A stretch of DNA of 64,000 nt from Azorhizobium caulinodans ORS 571 (GCF_000010525.1 NC_009937.1:4345501-4409500), one strand, 5' to 3'; counted from the first letter of the stretch, positions 51,951-61,444 are shown. Notes: generated by a model from the sequence alone, not told the origin. A program made the numbers and translations.

Positions 51951-54048
51951 AGGATGAACGTATAGTGTTCAAGAAGCGGCGCATCTCCACTTCCAACTGC
52001 TTGGCCTGATCGCTGAGGGCCGAGGAGGCGCTGAGCACCTCGTGGGCCGCGGCTCCCGTTTCCTGTGCCGTGCGGGCGACATCGGCGATATGGCCGGTCA
52101 CGGAATTGGTGCCGGTGGCCGCCTGATCCACATTGCGGACGATCTCGCGCGTGGCGATGCCCTGTTCCTCCACGGCGGCCGAAATGCCGGTGGCCACGTC
52201 GCTCATGCTGCGGATCTGCTGGCCCACGCTCTCGATGACCTTCACCGCCTCCTGCGTGGTGGACTGGATGGCATTCACCTGCGCGGCGATCTCTTCCGTC
52301 GCCTTGCCGGTCTGGTTGGCCAGTTCCTTCACTTCGGAGGCGACCACGGCGAAGCCCTTGCCGGCGTCTCCGGCGCGGGCGGCCTCGATGGTCGCGTTCA
52401 GCGCCAGAAGGTTGGTCTGGGAGGCGATGGTGTTGATGAGCTCCACCACCGCGCCGATGCGGGCCGCGGCCTGGGCGAGCTCGCGCATCACCGCGCCGGT
52501 CCGGTCCGCCTCGGCCACGGCGCTCGAGGACATCTGCGAGGACTGCATCACCTGGCGGGAAATCTCCTCCACCGAGGCACCCAGCTCCTCCGCCGAAGAA
52601 GCGACCATGATCACGTTGGTGGAGGCCTCCTCCGCCGCCGCGGCCACGGCTGTGGAGCGGGTGGAGGTCTGCTCCGCCGCCCGGCTCATGGACTGGGCGG
52701 TCTGGAACAGGACGCCGGACGAACTGGCCACCTGACCGATGATGCCGCCGACGGCCGTCTCGAAGCGCGCGGCGAGGTCCAGCATGGCGGCGCGGCGCTG
52801 GGCCTCCGTGGCGCGACGGTTTTCCTCCGCCTCGCGCTCCATCTGCCGGTTGCGCAGCAGGCTCTCCTTGAAGATGAGGAGCGTCTTGGCCATGGCGCCG
52901 ATCTCGTCGTGGCGGGCCGTGCCCGGTACCTCGACCTCCAGATGCCCGCCGGCGACGTCCTCCATCACGGCGGTGAGGCGCGAGATGGGCCGCACCACGC
53001 GGCCGACGACCACCGCGAGGCCCGCGCCCGCGAGGGCAAGGGAAACGAGCAGCACGACGGCATAGATGAGGGCCGTGGTGCGGGCTGTGTCCTCATTGGC
53101 GTCGGCGATATCGGCGAGGCTGTTCACGGCGACGCCCGCCACATCGGCGAAGTTGGCGAGACCGATCTCGATGGGCTGGCGCCAGTCCGGAAGGGAGACG
53201 CCGCTCTTCTCGCCACGGGTGATGCGGTTGACGATGCCGTCGCGCAGCGTCTTGAACGTGCCCGCGAAATAGAAGTCCTGCGCGGTCTGGGCGGCCTTGC
53301 GCAGAGCGGGCGGTGCATTGTCGGCCATAGCGATCTCGACCACCGCGCCCCAGGCCACATCCGCCTTGGCGTCATTGGCGAAGAGCGACTTCGTCTCCTC
53401 GGCGGTGAGGGGGCGGTCCTGCGCGACGGCGGCATTGATGAGCAGCGTGGAGATGCCGGTATAGGTGCGCGTGGCCCAACCCATGGCGCGGGCGAGGATG
53501 AGCTGCGACAGCGTGGGATCGAGCGAGCGGATGTCGGCCTCCACTTCCGTGGACAGGCGCTCCAGCGTGTCCAGCAGCTTGCCGCCGTCGGCGGCGAACC
53601 GCTGGCCCACCGAGCCATCGCGGCGCTCCGGCGCCAGCGCGAGCTGGTCGTCCACCTGGCGGCGCAGGTCCTTCACGGTCTCGAACTGGCTTTCTATGTC
53701 CCGCATAAGCACTACCGATTTGGCATCCGCCAAGGGATAGGTCTTAAAGGCAACGAGCGCGGCCTCGAGCGCGTGCTTCACCTTCTCGCGGCGGCTCGCG
53801 ATGTTGGCAACATTGCGCTGGTTCTTGTCGCTGGCGAGCGCGAGGGCGATGCCGACCTCGCCGCGCTCGAAGCGGAAATTAGCGAGTGCCACATAGATAT
53901 CTCTGTCGATATGGGCGACGGCGGTCGCCTGTCTGGCTGAGGCATACGCGCCGTAAGCGCTTCGCAGCGCCACGGCGCAGAGCATCGTAACTATGAGGGT
54001 GGTGAAGCAGAAAAGGCTGAGCAGCGTTGCATTAATCGACAAACGCAT
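51949..54048 (-). CDS. Methyl-accepting chemotaxis protein
   Basis: 699 residues. N-terminal membrane helix (TLLSLFCFTTLIVTMLCAVA), a long periplasmic helical sensor region (about 30-330), second helix (TTALIYAVVLLVSLALAGAG), HAMP (VVGRVVRPISRLTAVMEDVA) and a signalling domain with the hairpin tip INTIASQTNLLALNATIEAA. The sensor region is predicted to be all-helical; the ligand is unknown. I start at the ATG at 54048 behind GGAG. No che genes are adjacent, so it must plug into chromosomal arrays. It may guide movement to host exudates (inference). Confidence 0.93.
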   Translation of the reverse strand: MRLSINATLLSLFCFTTLIVTMLCAVALRSAYGAYASARQATAVAHIDRDIYVALANFRFERGEVGIALALASDKNQRNVANIASRREKVKHALEAALVAFKTYPLADAKSVVLMRDIESQFETVKDLRRQVDDQLALAPERRDGSVGQRFAADGGKLLDTLERLSTEVEADIRSLDPTLSQLILARAMGWATRTYTGISTLLINAAVAQDRPLTAEETKSLFANDAKADVAWGAVVEIAMADNAPPALRKAAQTAQDFYFAGTFKTLRDGIVNRITRGEKSGVSLPDWRQPIEIGLANFADVAGVAVNSLADIADANEDTARTTALIYAVVLLVSLALAGAGLAVVVGRVVRPISRLTAVMEDVAGGHLEVEVPGTARHDEIGAMAKTLLIFKESLLRNRQMEREAEENRRATEAQRRAAMLDLAARFETAVGGIIGQVASSSGVLFQTAQSMSRAAEQTSTRSTAVAAAAEEASTNVIMVASSAEELGASVEEISRQVMQSSQMSSSAVAEADRTGAVMRELAQAAARIGAVVELINTIASQTNLLALNATIEAARAGDAGKGFAVVASEVKELANQTGKATEEIAAQVNAIQSTTQEAVKVIESVGQQIRSMSDVATGISAAVEEQGIATREIVRNVDQAATGTNSVTGHIADVARTAQETGAAAHEVLSASSALSDQAKQLEVEMRRFLNTIRSS

Positions 54049-54415
54049 AATAAACACTCCTACACGAATTCCCGGTAATTCTGATGACTTTTGTGGGGGC
54101 TGGCATTTAGTTCTGAGAAATCAGAAGTTTTTTGCTCGGTCCAATAATCATATTTGGAAGATTTATAATAATTTAATAATATAGCAAGAGGCTCGGAAAT
54201 TTGCGCATTTTATTTGCTAATACGCCGTGGGGAATCGGCGATCTGGCCAAACGCTACCCGCACAGGAGAGGGTGCCGTTCAATTGTGCGCTACCATCGTT
54301 CATCAAATAATGATGTCGATTAGCATGATTATTGAGCGCATGACAAAATAGGACAAGAGCATATCGCATCTTTTATATAAGCAGCGTGATGCTAATGCGA
54401 GAATAATTGTGATTG
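54049..54415. other. AT-rich intergenic region
   Basis: 367 bp with long A/T stretches (for example 54120-54185 and 54355-54420), between the chemoreceptor start and the end of an unknown gene. It should contain the chemoreceptor promoter. No coding frame is supported. Confidence 0.4.
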
Positions 54416-54802
54416 TTAATAAAGCGGCCGCAGATCAATCATGGCCTCAAATCCCATCGGCGCACCTGTTCCATCACCCTGCTTTAGGATGCTGCCAGCG
54501 GACAGAGTTTCCGAATCCTTTCCATTAGGCGTATAAATATTCAGCAGCACAGGAGAACCCGTACAATGTGAGAAAATTCGAATGTGGAGTCGCGTGATCG
54601 AGGTGGCAGAGTTCGCTTTAACGCAGACGGAAGAGGATCTGCCAGAAGAGATACCTGCGCCAAATACTATCATCTGCCCGTTGACTCTGCACAATTCTAA
54701 ATCTACGGATAGCTCCCTGCCGTCGACTATTGGGCAGCGTCCACCGGGTTGTGCGCATTGAAGTTCTTGTCGGCGCACATCAATTGGTTCGTAATGCACC
54801 AT
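54416..54802 (-). CDS. Hypothetical protein (128 aa), unknown cassette gene 3
   Basis: I do not recognise this protein. It reads VHYEPIDVRRQELQCAQPGG at the start, is rich in Ser, Gly and Cys (six Cys), and ends GAPMGFEAMIDLRPLY. The pattern of alternating hydrophobic residues (LSVDLELCRVNGQMIVFGAG) suggests a beta-rich fold. GAGG lies four bases before the ATG; a GTG three codons upstream is possible. Low GC, like its two upstream neighbours. Confidence 0.5.
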   Translation of the reverse strand: MVHYEPIDVRRQELQCAQPGGRCPIVDGRELSVDLELCRVNGQMIVFGAGISSGRSSSVCVKANSATSITRLHIRIFSHCTGSPVLLNIYTPNGKDSETLSAGSILKQGDGTGAPMGFEAMIDLRPLY

Positions 54803-54979
54803 TGGCCTCACTTCGCTGTCCCAGGAGCATTGATAGAGGTGACATTAGACTATTTCGCACACTATAACCAATATGGACGCTATTTATTTATCGAACTATT
54901 GCGGATACAACACGGCAGCCACGCAATTGAGATGCAAGCAGAATATAAGTATACAAGGTTGCGGTATAATATTAATTAT

Positions 54980-55393
54980 TCACGTACTGGCGACAACCTC
55001 TAGTGAAAAATCAAGTTCGGGCCGGCATAGTGGCGAAGGTTTACGATCGCTGAAGCAAGCGTGGATATTCTCAATATACTCAGTTGGGCAGGTCCAGCGA
55101 AGTGGTATGTATAACTCGGAATTATGACCTCGGCAACTCATGCTGGCGTACATATCGGCGCGGTCCGCCTTTATAGGTGCGCCCGCTACATGAAGGACGT
55201 CGATGTAGGATGTTGATCTAGTGAGGCAGATGTTTCCGCCGACCAACATCACTCCTGTCGATGTGACATAACCTTCGTGGAACAAGCTGGATCGGAGACG
55301 ACACCTGAATTGATTTACGATCCATCTAGCACTATTATTGGTAACCCTCACTATTTTCGTCCGCTTCTGCGAGTAGCGACTGTGCATCGTCAT
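54980..55393 (-). CDS. Hypothetical protein (137 aa), unknown cassette gene 2
   Basis: Unrecognised. Basic N-terminus (HSRYSQKRTKIVRVTNNSAR), then a beta-rich middle (GYVTSTGVMLVGGNICLTRS). Cys residues are at positions near 30, 56, 87, 101, 112 and 122. The start overlaps the end of the upstream gene by 59 bases, with GGGAG in front, so the two are probably translated together. Not a shadow frame, since the upstream gene ends inside it. Confidence 0.5.
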   Translation of the reverse strand: MTMHSRYSQKRTKIVRVTNNSARWIVNQFRCRLRSSLFHEGYVTSTGVMLVGGNICLTRSTSYIDVLHVAGAPIKADRADMYASMSCRGHNSELYIPLRWTCPTEYIENIHACFSDRKPSPLCRPELDFSLEVVAST

Positions 55394-56090
55394 CTCCCAT
55401 TCTACCAGAAAATATGTCGAAATCAGTATTTATAGAAACCAGACTCTCTATTTCTATAATTATCTGTGAAGTCCTCGACTTCTTAACGATGGACGATCTA
55501 TTTCGTCCCATTCTCTTTATGTTCGAGATTTTGGATATCAGGCTTTGAACTAGAATAAGGTGTTTTTTTTCAGCACATCCAGCATCCACTAGCTTTCGGA
55601 AGGATGGGATGGTTCCGTCGAATTCAACATTGTTGCGAGTACATATGCTCAAAACAAAGAAATCTATTATAATAGTCGCTATCGATAGTGACGATTGCAC
55701 TCGACCGCCATTTAGTGCGGCTCGTGCGGCTCTTATATTATTGTAAATCGCTCGACGTACATACAAATCCGCGCAAACAGTGGCGACGTTATTCTTGAAA
55801 TCGTCCCGAGCCGACTCAATCACCGACTTAAGAAGTATAAGCTCATAATAATCAGCCGGAATGATGCTTATAGGTGACCTGACCCGAAATCGATCCAAAT
55901 GTATCGTGTAACTATCCCCTAAATCCCTTAGTAGGTGCTCGGCGCAAAGACGCCATCTTGTAAAATCGACGTCATTTATGACGTAGCCAGATCGATATGT
56001 TCCGCTGACGTAAATTTTATCGCGATCGATGCGTTCGGATTCTTCAAGAAGCGCATCGAATCGGCTCAGTATTATCTCTCTGCTGTCCAT
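55335..56090 (-). CDS. Hypothetical protein (251 aa), possible HEPN-like fold
   Basis: Start MDSREIILSRFDALLEESER with GAGGGACGAG upstream. The middle (VIESARDDFKNN, IRAARAALNGGRVQSSLSIA, TIIIDFFVLSICTRNNVEFD) and the following helical part (SFRKLVDAGCAEKKHLILVQ) remind me of a family of hypothetical proteins with a DUF4145/HEPN-like helical C-terminal domain, but no catalytic RxxxxH is visible. Function unknown. First gene of a leftward three-gene set with low GC and no sign of decay. Confidence 0.6.
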   Translation of the reverse strand: MDSREIILSRFDALLEESERIDRDKIYVSGTYRSGYVINDVDFTRWRLCAEHLLRDLGDSYTIHLDRFRVRSPISIIPADYYELILLKSVIESARDDFKNNVATVCADLYVRRAIYNNIRAARAALNGGRVQSSLSIATIIIDFFVLSICTRNNVEFDGTIPSFRKLVDAGCAEKKHLILVQSLISKISNIKRMGRNRSSIVKKSRTSQIIIEIESLVSINTDFDIFSGRMGDDDAQSLLAEADENSEGYQ

Positions 56091-56575
56091 CTCGTCCCTC
56101 AAATATACCCGGCCGCCCGGCCTGTATCTCCCACCCATTTAAGGTCTCAAGACCAGAAGTCTCGGGCGGACAGTTTGATGGGCGCTATCGTTGGAAAGTG
56201 TATTCCATGATTTGTGTTCGAGTCAAACATAACGCGAAGATATTATTGCGGTATTTTGGTAGGATATTCCAATAATTGTATTTACGGTCCAAAGACTAAA
56301 AGTGTAGGGCATTGACAATGAAATCATTCATATGCAACCCTATTATACAGGAGTCGTGTGGGTGGTCTTGGGGCAGTATTGCTGGCGGAAGGCTGTGCTG
56401 AGAGAGGGGGGGCGTCGGTCGGGCTGGGCCGCGGCGGCGGTGCCAGCTTGTGCGCTTTTGCGTCTGCGGGGTGCTGAAACGAATGGTTCGCCTTCCGGCT
56501 GTGATTAGAGGGGCCGTAGTTTGGCTGCCCACGAGAGAGGGGGGCGATGCGCTTGGCTCATTTCCTGAATGAGGA
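56091..56575. other. Intergenic region upstream of the unknown cassette
   Basis: About 485 bp without a supported gene. It is A/T-rich near 56215-56300, which would suit the promoter of the leftward cassette. It becomes GC-rich near 56380-56500, where the right side belongs to IS5-type debris. Confidence 0.4.
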
Positions 56576-57034
56576 ATGCCGATGGATGGCGAGCTGTTTT
56601 GGATATCCCACATTGAGTTTAATCGCATACGTACATTGTTGCCTCGTACGCGCCGGGGGCGCCCTCGTTCGGATGATCGAATGGTAATTAGTGGTATATT
56701 TCATGTATTGAGTTCTGGATGCGCATGGAAGGATGCGCCGTCAGGCTATGGTCCGCACCGAACGCTATATAATCGTTACGTGCGGTGGTCCGATATGGGG
56801 GTTTGGAGGGAAATTGTGACCGCGTTGCTGGCTTTGGAAACAATTTCGCAGCGATTGCCTAGAAAGGCCTGTGTTGGAGGTAATGAAGAGGAAGTCAATA
56901 AAGCAGATATCGGCTTCCCTGGGCGGTTCGATATCGGCACTCCTGCATTCTGTGAACTTCAGCGCTGCCCATATGTGAGGAGGGCGCCGCTGAGGCGCGA
57001 TCTGGAGGACTCCCCCGCACCTAACGTAAAGTAG
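56576..57034 (+). pseudogene. IS5-family transposase, N-terminal fragment
   Basis: The frame starts MPMDGELFWISHIEFNRIRT, then TRRGRPRSDDRMVISGIFHV and GPHRTLYNRYVRWSDMGVWR, the N-terminal domain of IS5/IS427 transposases. After about residue 90 the sequence no longer matches and no DDE residues follow. Different from the 831-bp IS5 copies and lower in GC. Confidence 0.75.
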
Positions 57035-57193
57035 TCGCGTGGTTTGGCTTTATCGTTCCTTCATGCCTGATCGCGCCACTTTGGCCGCGAGAGTAATATA
57101 TGTATTCGGTGCTAAATGATAATTCCCCCCCCCTCAGGGGGGCTTGTGAGGTCGTACTTCCGGCTACCGGTGGCAACAGTAGTTGCGCCACCT

Positions 57194-57668
57194 GCCTAGC
57201 GCTACTTTGTCATATTCTGGAGCATGAAGCATTTTTGGGATTCTCGCGTCGGTATTTGCGTGATTCATAGGCGGTCGGCTTTGTGGAGGGCCCACCATGG
57301 ACGCGACCTTGGAGTTGGGCCTGGAGCGTTGGCTTGCGTCCTTTCTCCATGCCCTGCGGCGCAAGGCGCGGATGTGTCGGGGCTGCGGGCGAGCGCAAGA
57401 GCATCCAGCCGATGGCGGCCTGCAACGGCGAGGTTGGCTACGACCAGCTCCATCACTTCGTCATCAGTGGCGTTTGCGATGCCGCGCCATCGGAGAGGGT
57501 CCTGCTCGCTGAGGTCGACAGGATGATCTGCAGCGCCGAGGCCTGGCTGATCGTCGATGACACGGCGCTGCCGAAGAAGGGAGAGCGTTCGGTCGGCGTC
57601 GCTCCGCAATACGCCTCGGCCCTGAGCAAGATCTCCAACTGCCAGACCCTCGTATCGCTGACGCTGGC
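57194..57668 (+). pseudogene. IS701-family transposase, truncated
   Basis: The left end GCTACTTTGTCATATTC resembles the intact IS701 at 12589. The start near 57297 (MDATLELGLERWLASFLHAL) shifts frame and continues ERKSIQPMAACNGEVGYDQL and AEAWLIVDDTALPKKGERSV in another frame. It ends at LVSLTLA, where a tandem repeat starts. The N-terminal third only. Confidence 0.8.
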
Positions 57669-57696
57669 GGCCGACGGCCGACGGCCGACGGCCGAC
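57669..57696. repeat. Tandem repeat (GGCCGAC)x4
   Basis: Four perfect 7-bp units GGCCGAC, exactly at the end of the IS701 fragment and before an IS481 fragment in the opposite strand. Probably slippage at a deletion junction. Confidence 0.9.
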
Positions 57697-57714
57697 GCTG
57701 TCACCCTGTTCGCG

Positions 57715-58270
57715 CTGTCCACCAGTTGCACGGAGGCAACTTGCTCGAGCCATCGACGGCTACGAACAGGTAGAGCTCGCCCTCGGCGGTCTGAACCTCG
57801 GCGATGTCGATGTGGAAGACACCGATCGGGTAGGATTTGAACCGCTTCTTCGTCTCCTTGTCGCCTGCGATCTCTGGTAGCCGGCTAATGCCTTGGCGCT
57901 GCAGGCAGCAATTCAGGGACGTGCGCGTCAGATGCGGGATCGTCGCCTGCAGCGCGTACAGGCAATCGTCCCGCGGCAGCAACGTGTGGTGCCGGAAGGC
58001 GACGATGATCGCCTCTTCCTCGACAGACAGAACCGTTGACTTCGGGGCTTTCGGGCCGGTCGGCAGGTCGGCAACTGAATTGCGCTGCTTCCACCTGGGG
58101 GCTGTTTTCTGGTTAATCCCGTCGCGCTTCGCCCGGGCCCTTAGGCTCTCTTGACTGTGCTGTATCGCTCGACGGACCGCATCTGTCGTCGTGGCGCACC
58201 GATGGAGAACCTGGCCCATAGCGCATCCTTCCATTCCTGCGAAAAGACTGCACGATCAAAATCCGGGATC
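57715..58270 (-). pseudogene. IS481-type transposase, N-terminal two thirds
   Basis: Starts MEGCAMGQVLHRCATTTDAV (as at 3082-3468), continues HHTLLPRDDCLYALQATIPH and SLNCCLQRQGISRLPEIAGD and reaches the first catalytic Asp: FHIDIAEVQTAEGELYLFVA. It then breaks off into unrelated codons. Right end of the element near 58270, again next to CCTAG. Confidence 0.78.
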
Positions 58271-58349
58271 AAACCTAGACTCGCGTCCGAAGGTGACGGA
58301 ACCGAAGTAGCCCGTGGGTCAAGCTAAAATCGAAAATTCCAAATCGGCC

Positions 58350-58396
58350 ATCCATCGGATGGATAATTCGGATAATCAAAAAGGATTTTGTTTTTT
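58350..58396 (+). promoter_or_regulatory. nod box of nolK
   Basis: Starts ATCCATCGGATGGAT, an exact ATC-N9-GAT unit, and keeps further consensus positions (AAT, ATTTTG) over 47 bp. It lies about 50 bp before the ribosome site and 97 bp from the first base of the box to the ATG of nolK, the same geometry as at nodA. NodD target. Confidence 0.85.
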
Positions 58397-58446
58397 GAAA
58401 TTCAATCACCAGTATCGCGAGAAGTGGGCATTAACAAAGGTCAGAC

Positions 58447-59433
58447 ATGCGCGAGAGCGAAGGGCTTTACGGCGACAGGGAGGGAATCCCCCGCGTGGGT
58501 AAAGGTAAAAAACTCTTGATCACCGGTGGTCGAGGTATGGTCGGGCGAAACTTGATTGCATGCGCGGCGCGCTCGGGCTGGGAAATAATAGCGCCCACCT
58601 CAGTCGATCTGGATTTGCGGAATGCAGAGGCGGTCGAGCAATATATCCGTCGTCAGCTACCGGATGTTGTGGTTCACGCCGCTGGCGTAGTCGGTGGCAT
58701 CCACGCAAATATCGCCGATCCGATACATTTTCTCGCAGATAATGCGGCGATGGCTCTAAATGTCGTCATGTCGAGCTTTCGTTCGGAAGTGGTTACATTG
58801 ATCAACTTGTCCTCGAGTTGCATGTATCCTGCCTGCATCGAGGGGCCTTTAAAAGAGTGCGACATCCTGCGTGGCCCGTTTGAAGTGACTAATGAAGGAT
58901 ATGCTCTAGCGAAGACGGTTGGTCTTAAGATTTGTGAATACATTGACAAGCTGCCGAATTTTAATTACAAAACACTGATTGCATGCAATTTATATGGAGT
59001 GGGCGACAATTTTGATCCAAGAAGATCGCATCTTCTGCCTGCAATAATAGAAAAAATTCACAAAGCCTCTCAATGTGGTAGCGAAAGTGTGAGTATCTGG
59101 GGCGATGGGACTGCTAGGCGTGAGTTTATGTTCGCGTACGATTTTGCAAAAATTATCATTAAGGCATTGGAAGTTCCGGAATTAATACCTAGTTCAATGA
59201 ATGTCGGTGTTGGGAAAGATTTGTCTGTGTTAGAATATTACAGCTTGGTGGCTCGTGTAATTGGGTGGAGCGGTGAATTTGTCTATGACTTGAATAGGCC
59301 TGTGGGTATGCGTAGTAAATTGATGGATATCACGCATCTTACGGCATTAGGTTGGGTCCCAGAACGGTCGCTTGAAGGGGGGATTCGATCGACATACCAG
59401 TATTATATCACCGGGAATGAGGTCTACGAGTAG
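58447..59433 (+). CDS. nolK: NolK, GDP-L-fucose synthase
   Basis: 328 residues, extended SDR. Nucleotide motif GGRGMVG at 27-33; SSSCMYPA near 122-129; YALAK with catalytic Tyr152 and Lys156. The enzyme converts GDP-4-keto-6-deoxymannose to GDP-L-fucose, the donor for NodZ. The partner that makes its substrate (GDP-mannose dehydratase, NoeL/Gmd) is not in the window. AAAGGT precedes the ATG. The first 18 codons extend beyond the usual start of this family; a start at codon 18 would be GTG. Confidence 0.94.
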   Translation: MRESEGLYGDREGIPRVGKGKKLLITGGRGMVGRNLIACAARSGWEIIAPTSVDLDLRNAEAVEQYIRRQLPDVVVHAAGVVGGIHANIADPIHFLADNAAMALNVVMSSFRSEVVTLINLSSSCMYPACIEGPLKECDILRGPFEVTNEGYALAKTVGLKICEYIDKLPNFNYKTLIACNLYGVGDNFDPRRSHLLPAIIEKIHKASQCGSESVSIWGDGTARREFMFAYDFAKIIIKALEVPELIPSSMNVGVGKDLSVLEYYSLVARVIGWSGEFVYDLNRPVGMRSKLMDITHLTALGWVPERSLEGGIRSTYQYYITGNEVYE

Positions 59434-59546
59434 AGTCGTTCTATCGGTGTCTCGTGCGGGAATGGGGTGCTCGGTCGGGGAGACCTGAGTGCGCCTTCAG
59501 GATTTGACATTCCCGGTCGATGACGTAGACGGCACGCAGTTCATAG

Positions 59547-60166
59547 GGGAGTGTCAGGAATTTCGTGTGCGGGGCGGCCATAGTGGACCTGATAGAGGTT
59601 TCCGATGGCACGACGCAAGGCACCTCGTAGTCCTGACGCGCTTCTGGATCAGCTTCTGGCCGGCGCCGATCCCAAGACGGCCTTTGACACCAATGGGCTG
59701 CTCGATGATCTGAAGAAGGCGCTGGCCAAGCGGGCGCTGAAGGGCATTTATCGCGCCGTGGACGCAGCGGCCGGCGAGATCGCGCTCGGGGCCTTCGAGG
59801 AAAGCCTGTTGGGCCTCCGCTACCCGGCTATAGGCCAGAGCTGTCGACGGGCCTGGGGCGAGGTCCTTCCCTTCTATGCCTTTCCGGCGGACGTCCGCCG
59901 CATTCTCTACACGACGAATGCGATCGAGGCCCTGAACGCCAAGCTGCGTCGCGCTGTGCGCGCCAGGGGCCACTTCCCGACCGAGAGGCGGCGATGAAGC
60001 TCCTCTTCCTGGTCTTGAACCGCGCCGAGAAGGAGTGGAAGATGGCCCCTCGTGAATGGGCGATGGCAAAGGCTCAATTCGCCGTTCTCTTCGCAGAGCG
60101 TTTCACAAGGGCCATGGCGGCCTGATCTTCAACCGCCGCCCCGCACACGAAATTCCTGACACTCCC
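59547..60166 (+). mobile_element. IS256-family internal-deletion derivative (MITE-like)
   Basis: 620 bp with intact terminal inverted repeats GGGAGTGTCAGGAATTTCG at both ends and a perfect 9-bp target repeat AGTTCATAG (59538-59546 and 60167-60175). Inside, the transposase start (ARRKAPRSPDALLDQLLAGA) is joined directly to its C-terminal part (EESLLGLRYPAIGQSCRRAW; RILYTTNAIEALNAKLRRAV), removing the middle with the catalytic core. Its clean repeat implies that it moved as a short element or was deleted after insertion. Confidence 0.85.
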
Positions 60167-60613
60167 AGTTCATAGATGCATCGAGTCGCACACCATGGGG
60201 GCGTCCCGGCGCTGTGCTTAGGCGCCGGTCCTCCTCTTCGCCGCGAAGAGGCCGCAAGCGTGTCAACATTGATCCTCCCTCGGTTTTGTGGACACCCATG
60301 TTAGCTTTTGCGAGCCTCACAGGAGTGTTCGATGGGCCCACGGCGTCGGGTTTTTCCAGAGGCGTTCAAGCAGGAGGCCGTTGACCGGGTGACCTCCAGC
60401 GGCCTTTCCACTGTTCAGGTGGCGCAGGAGCTGGGGCTGCACGAGACCGTGCTGCGCCGGTGGGTGAGAGATTTCGCACCCCAGGCGACGGGGCCGGCGC
60501 GGCGCCCGGTCCCGCAGGCGGCGGCCCCGTCGCCGGCCGACCTTGCGGCGGAGAACGCCCGGCTCAGGCGGGAGAACGAGCGCCTGCGGATGGAGCGCGA
60601 CATCTTAAAAAAA

Positions 60614-61444
60614 GGTAATGCCTATCGAAGCTGGACCAAATCCGCGAGGATTTGGCGATGTCTCGATGCCCTGACTGTGGTTTGGCTGGAGCTGGCGCCT
60701 CGGAGATGGCCGGCGGAAATGCCGCCGCTGCGGACGACGCTTCCGGGAGCGGACCCTGTGGGATACCTCGCGTCTGGACAGTCGGACGAAGACGGAGCTG
60801 GTTCAGCGCTTTGCCTGGGGCGTGCCGGTCTATCGGCAGCGGTTCTCCCAGATGGCGAGCCGGCCGGCGACAGAGCGCTTCTACCGCCTGATCCGGTTTG
60901 CGATGGCTTACGCGGAGCATCTGCGCGAGCCGTTCGACGGCAGCCTGGAATGCGATGAAACCACGTTCGGCGGCGCCCGCAAGGGCAAGCGGGGCTGGGG
61001 CGCAGCCGGCAAGGTGATCGTATTCGGGATCATCAAGCGCAACGGCCTGGTGAAGGCAGAGCCAATCCCGGCCCATGACCGCGCCTCGATCATGCAGGTG
61101 ATCCAGGCACAGAGCCGCGAGGGCTCGCTCTACTACACGGACGAGTGGCAGACCTATGCCACGCTGCGTTTGCGGGGCGACCATGTGGTGATCCGCAAGG
61201 AGAAGGGACGGCCGGTCGGACGCTACCACATCAACGGGATCGAGGGGTTCTGGTCCTATGCGAAGAACTGGCTCTATCCGTATCGCGGCGTGCCGAAAAA
61301 TTTCTTCCATCTCTATCTGGGTGAAACCTGTTATCGGTTCAATCACCGGGACGAGGATTTGAAGCCGTTGATTATCAAGCTTTTGAAGAGCACGGCGCTG
61401 GACCGGATCCAGCAGAATCTGGTCCAGCTTGATTAGGCATTACC
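60614..61444 (+). mobile_element. IS1595-family (ISXO2-like) element
   Basis: 831 bp with inverted repeats GGTAATGCCTA...AAGCTGGACCA at both ends. The 8-bp target flanks are TAAAAAAA (60606-60613) and TAAGAAAA (61445-61452), one base different. It inserted into the A-rich frameshift signal region at the end of the host IS3 orfA. Confidence 0.85.
60680..61436 (+). pseudogene. IS1595-family transposase, frameshifted at its N-terminus
   Basis: The C-terminal frame (from about 60690) reads RRKCRRCGRRFRERTLWDTS, PFDGSLECDETTFGGARKGK with the first catalytic Asp, IEGFWSYAKNWLYPYRGVPK and RFNHRDEDLKPLIIKLLK, an ISXO2-like DDE domain. The zinc-ribbon start MSRCPDC at 60658 is in another frame, so one frameshift near 60680 separates the two knuckles. 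An ATG at 60822 gives only the catalytic part. Confidence 0.75.

Noticed and set aside
52042-53940. A 632-codon plus-strand open frame
   Set aside because: Antisense shadow of the chemoreceptor; low-complexity Gly/His/Arg-rich translation with no domain.
54749-55003. A plus-strand frame over the unknown cassette
   Set aside because: Overlaps two minus-strand genes with better starts and has no ribosome site.
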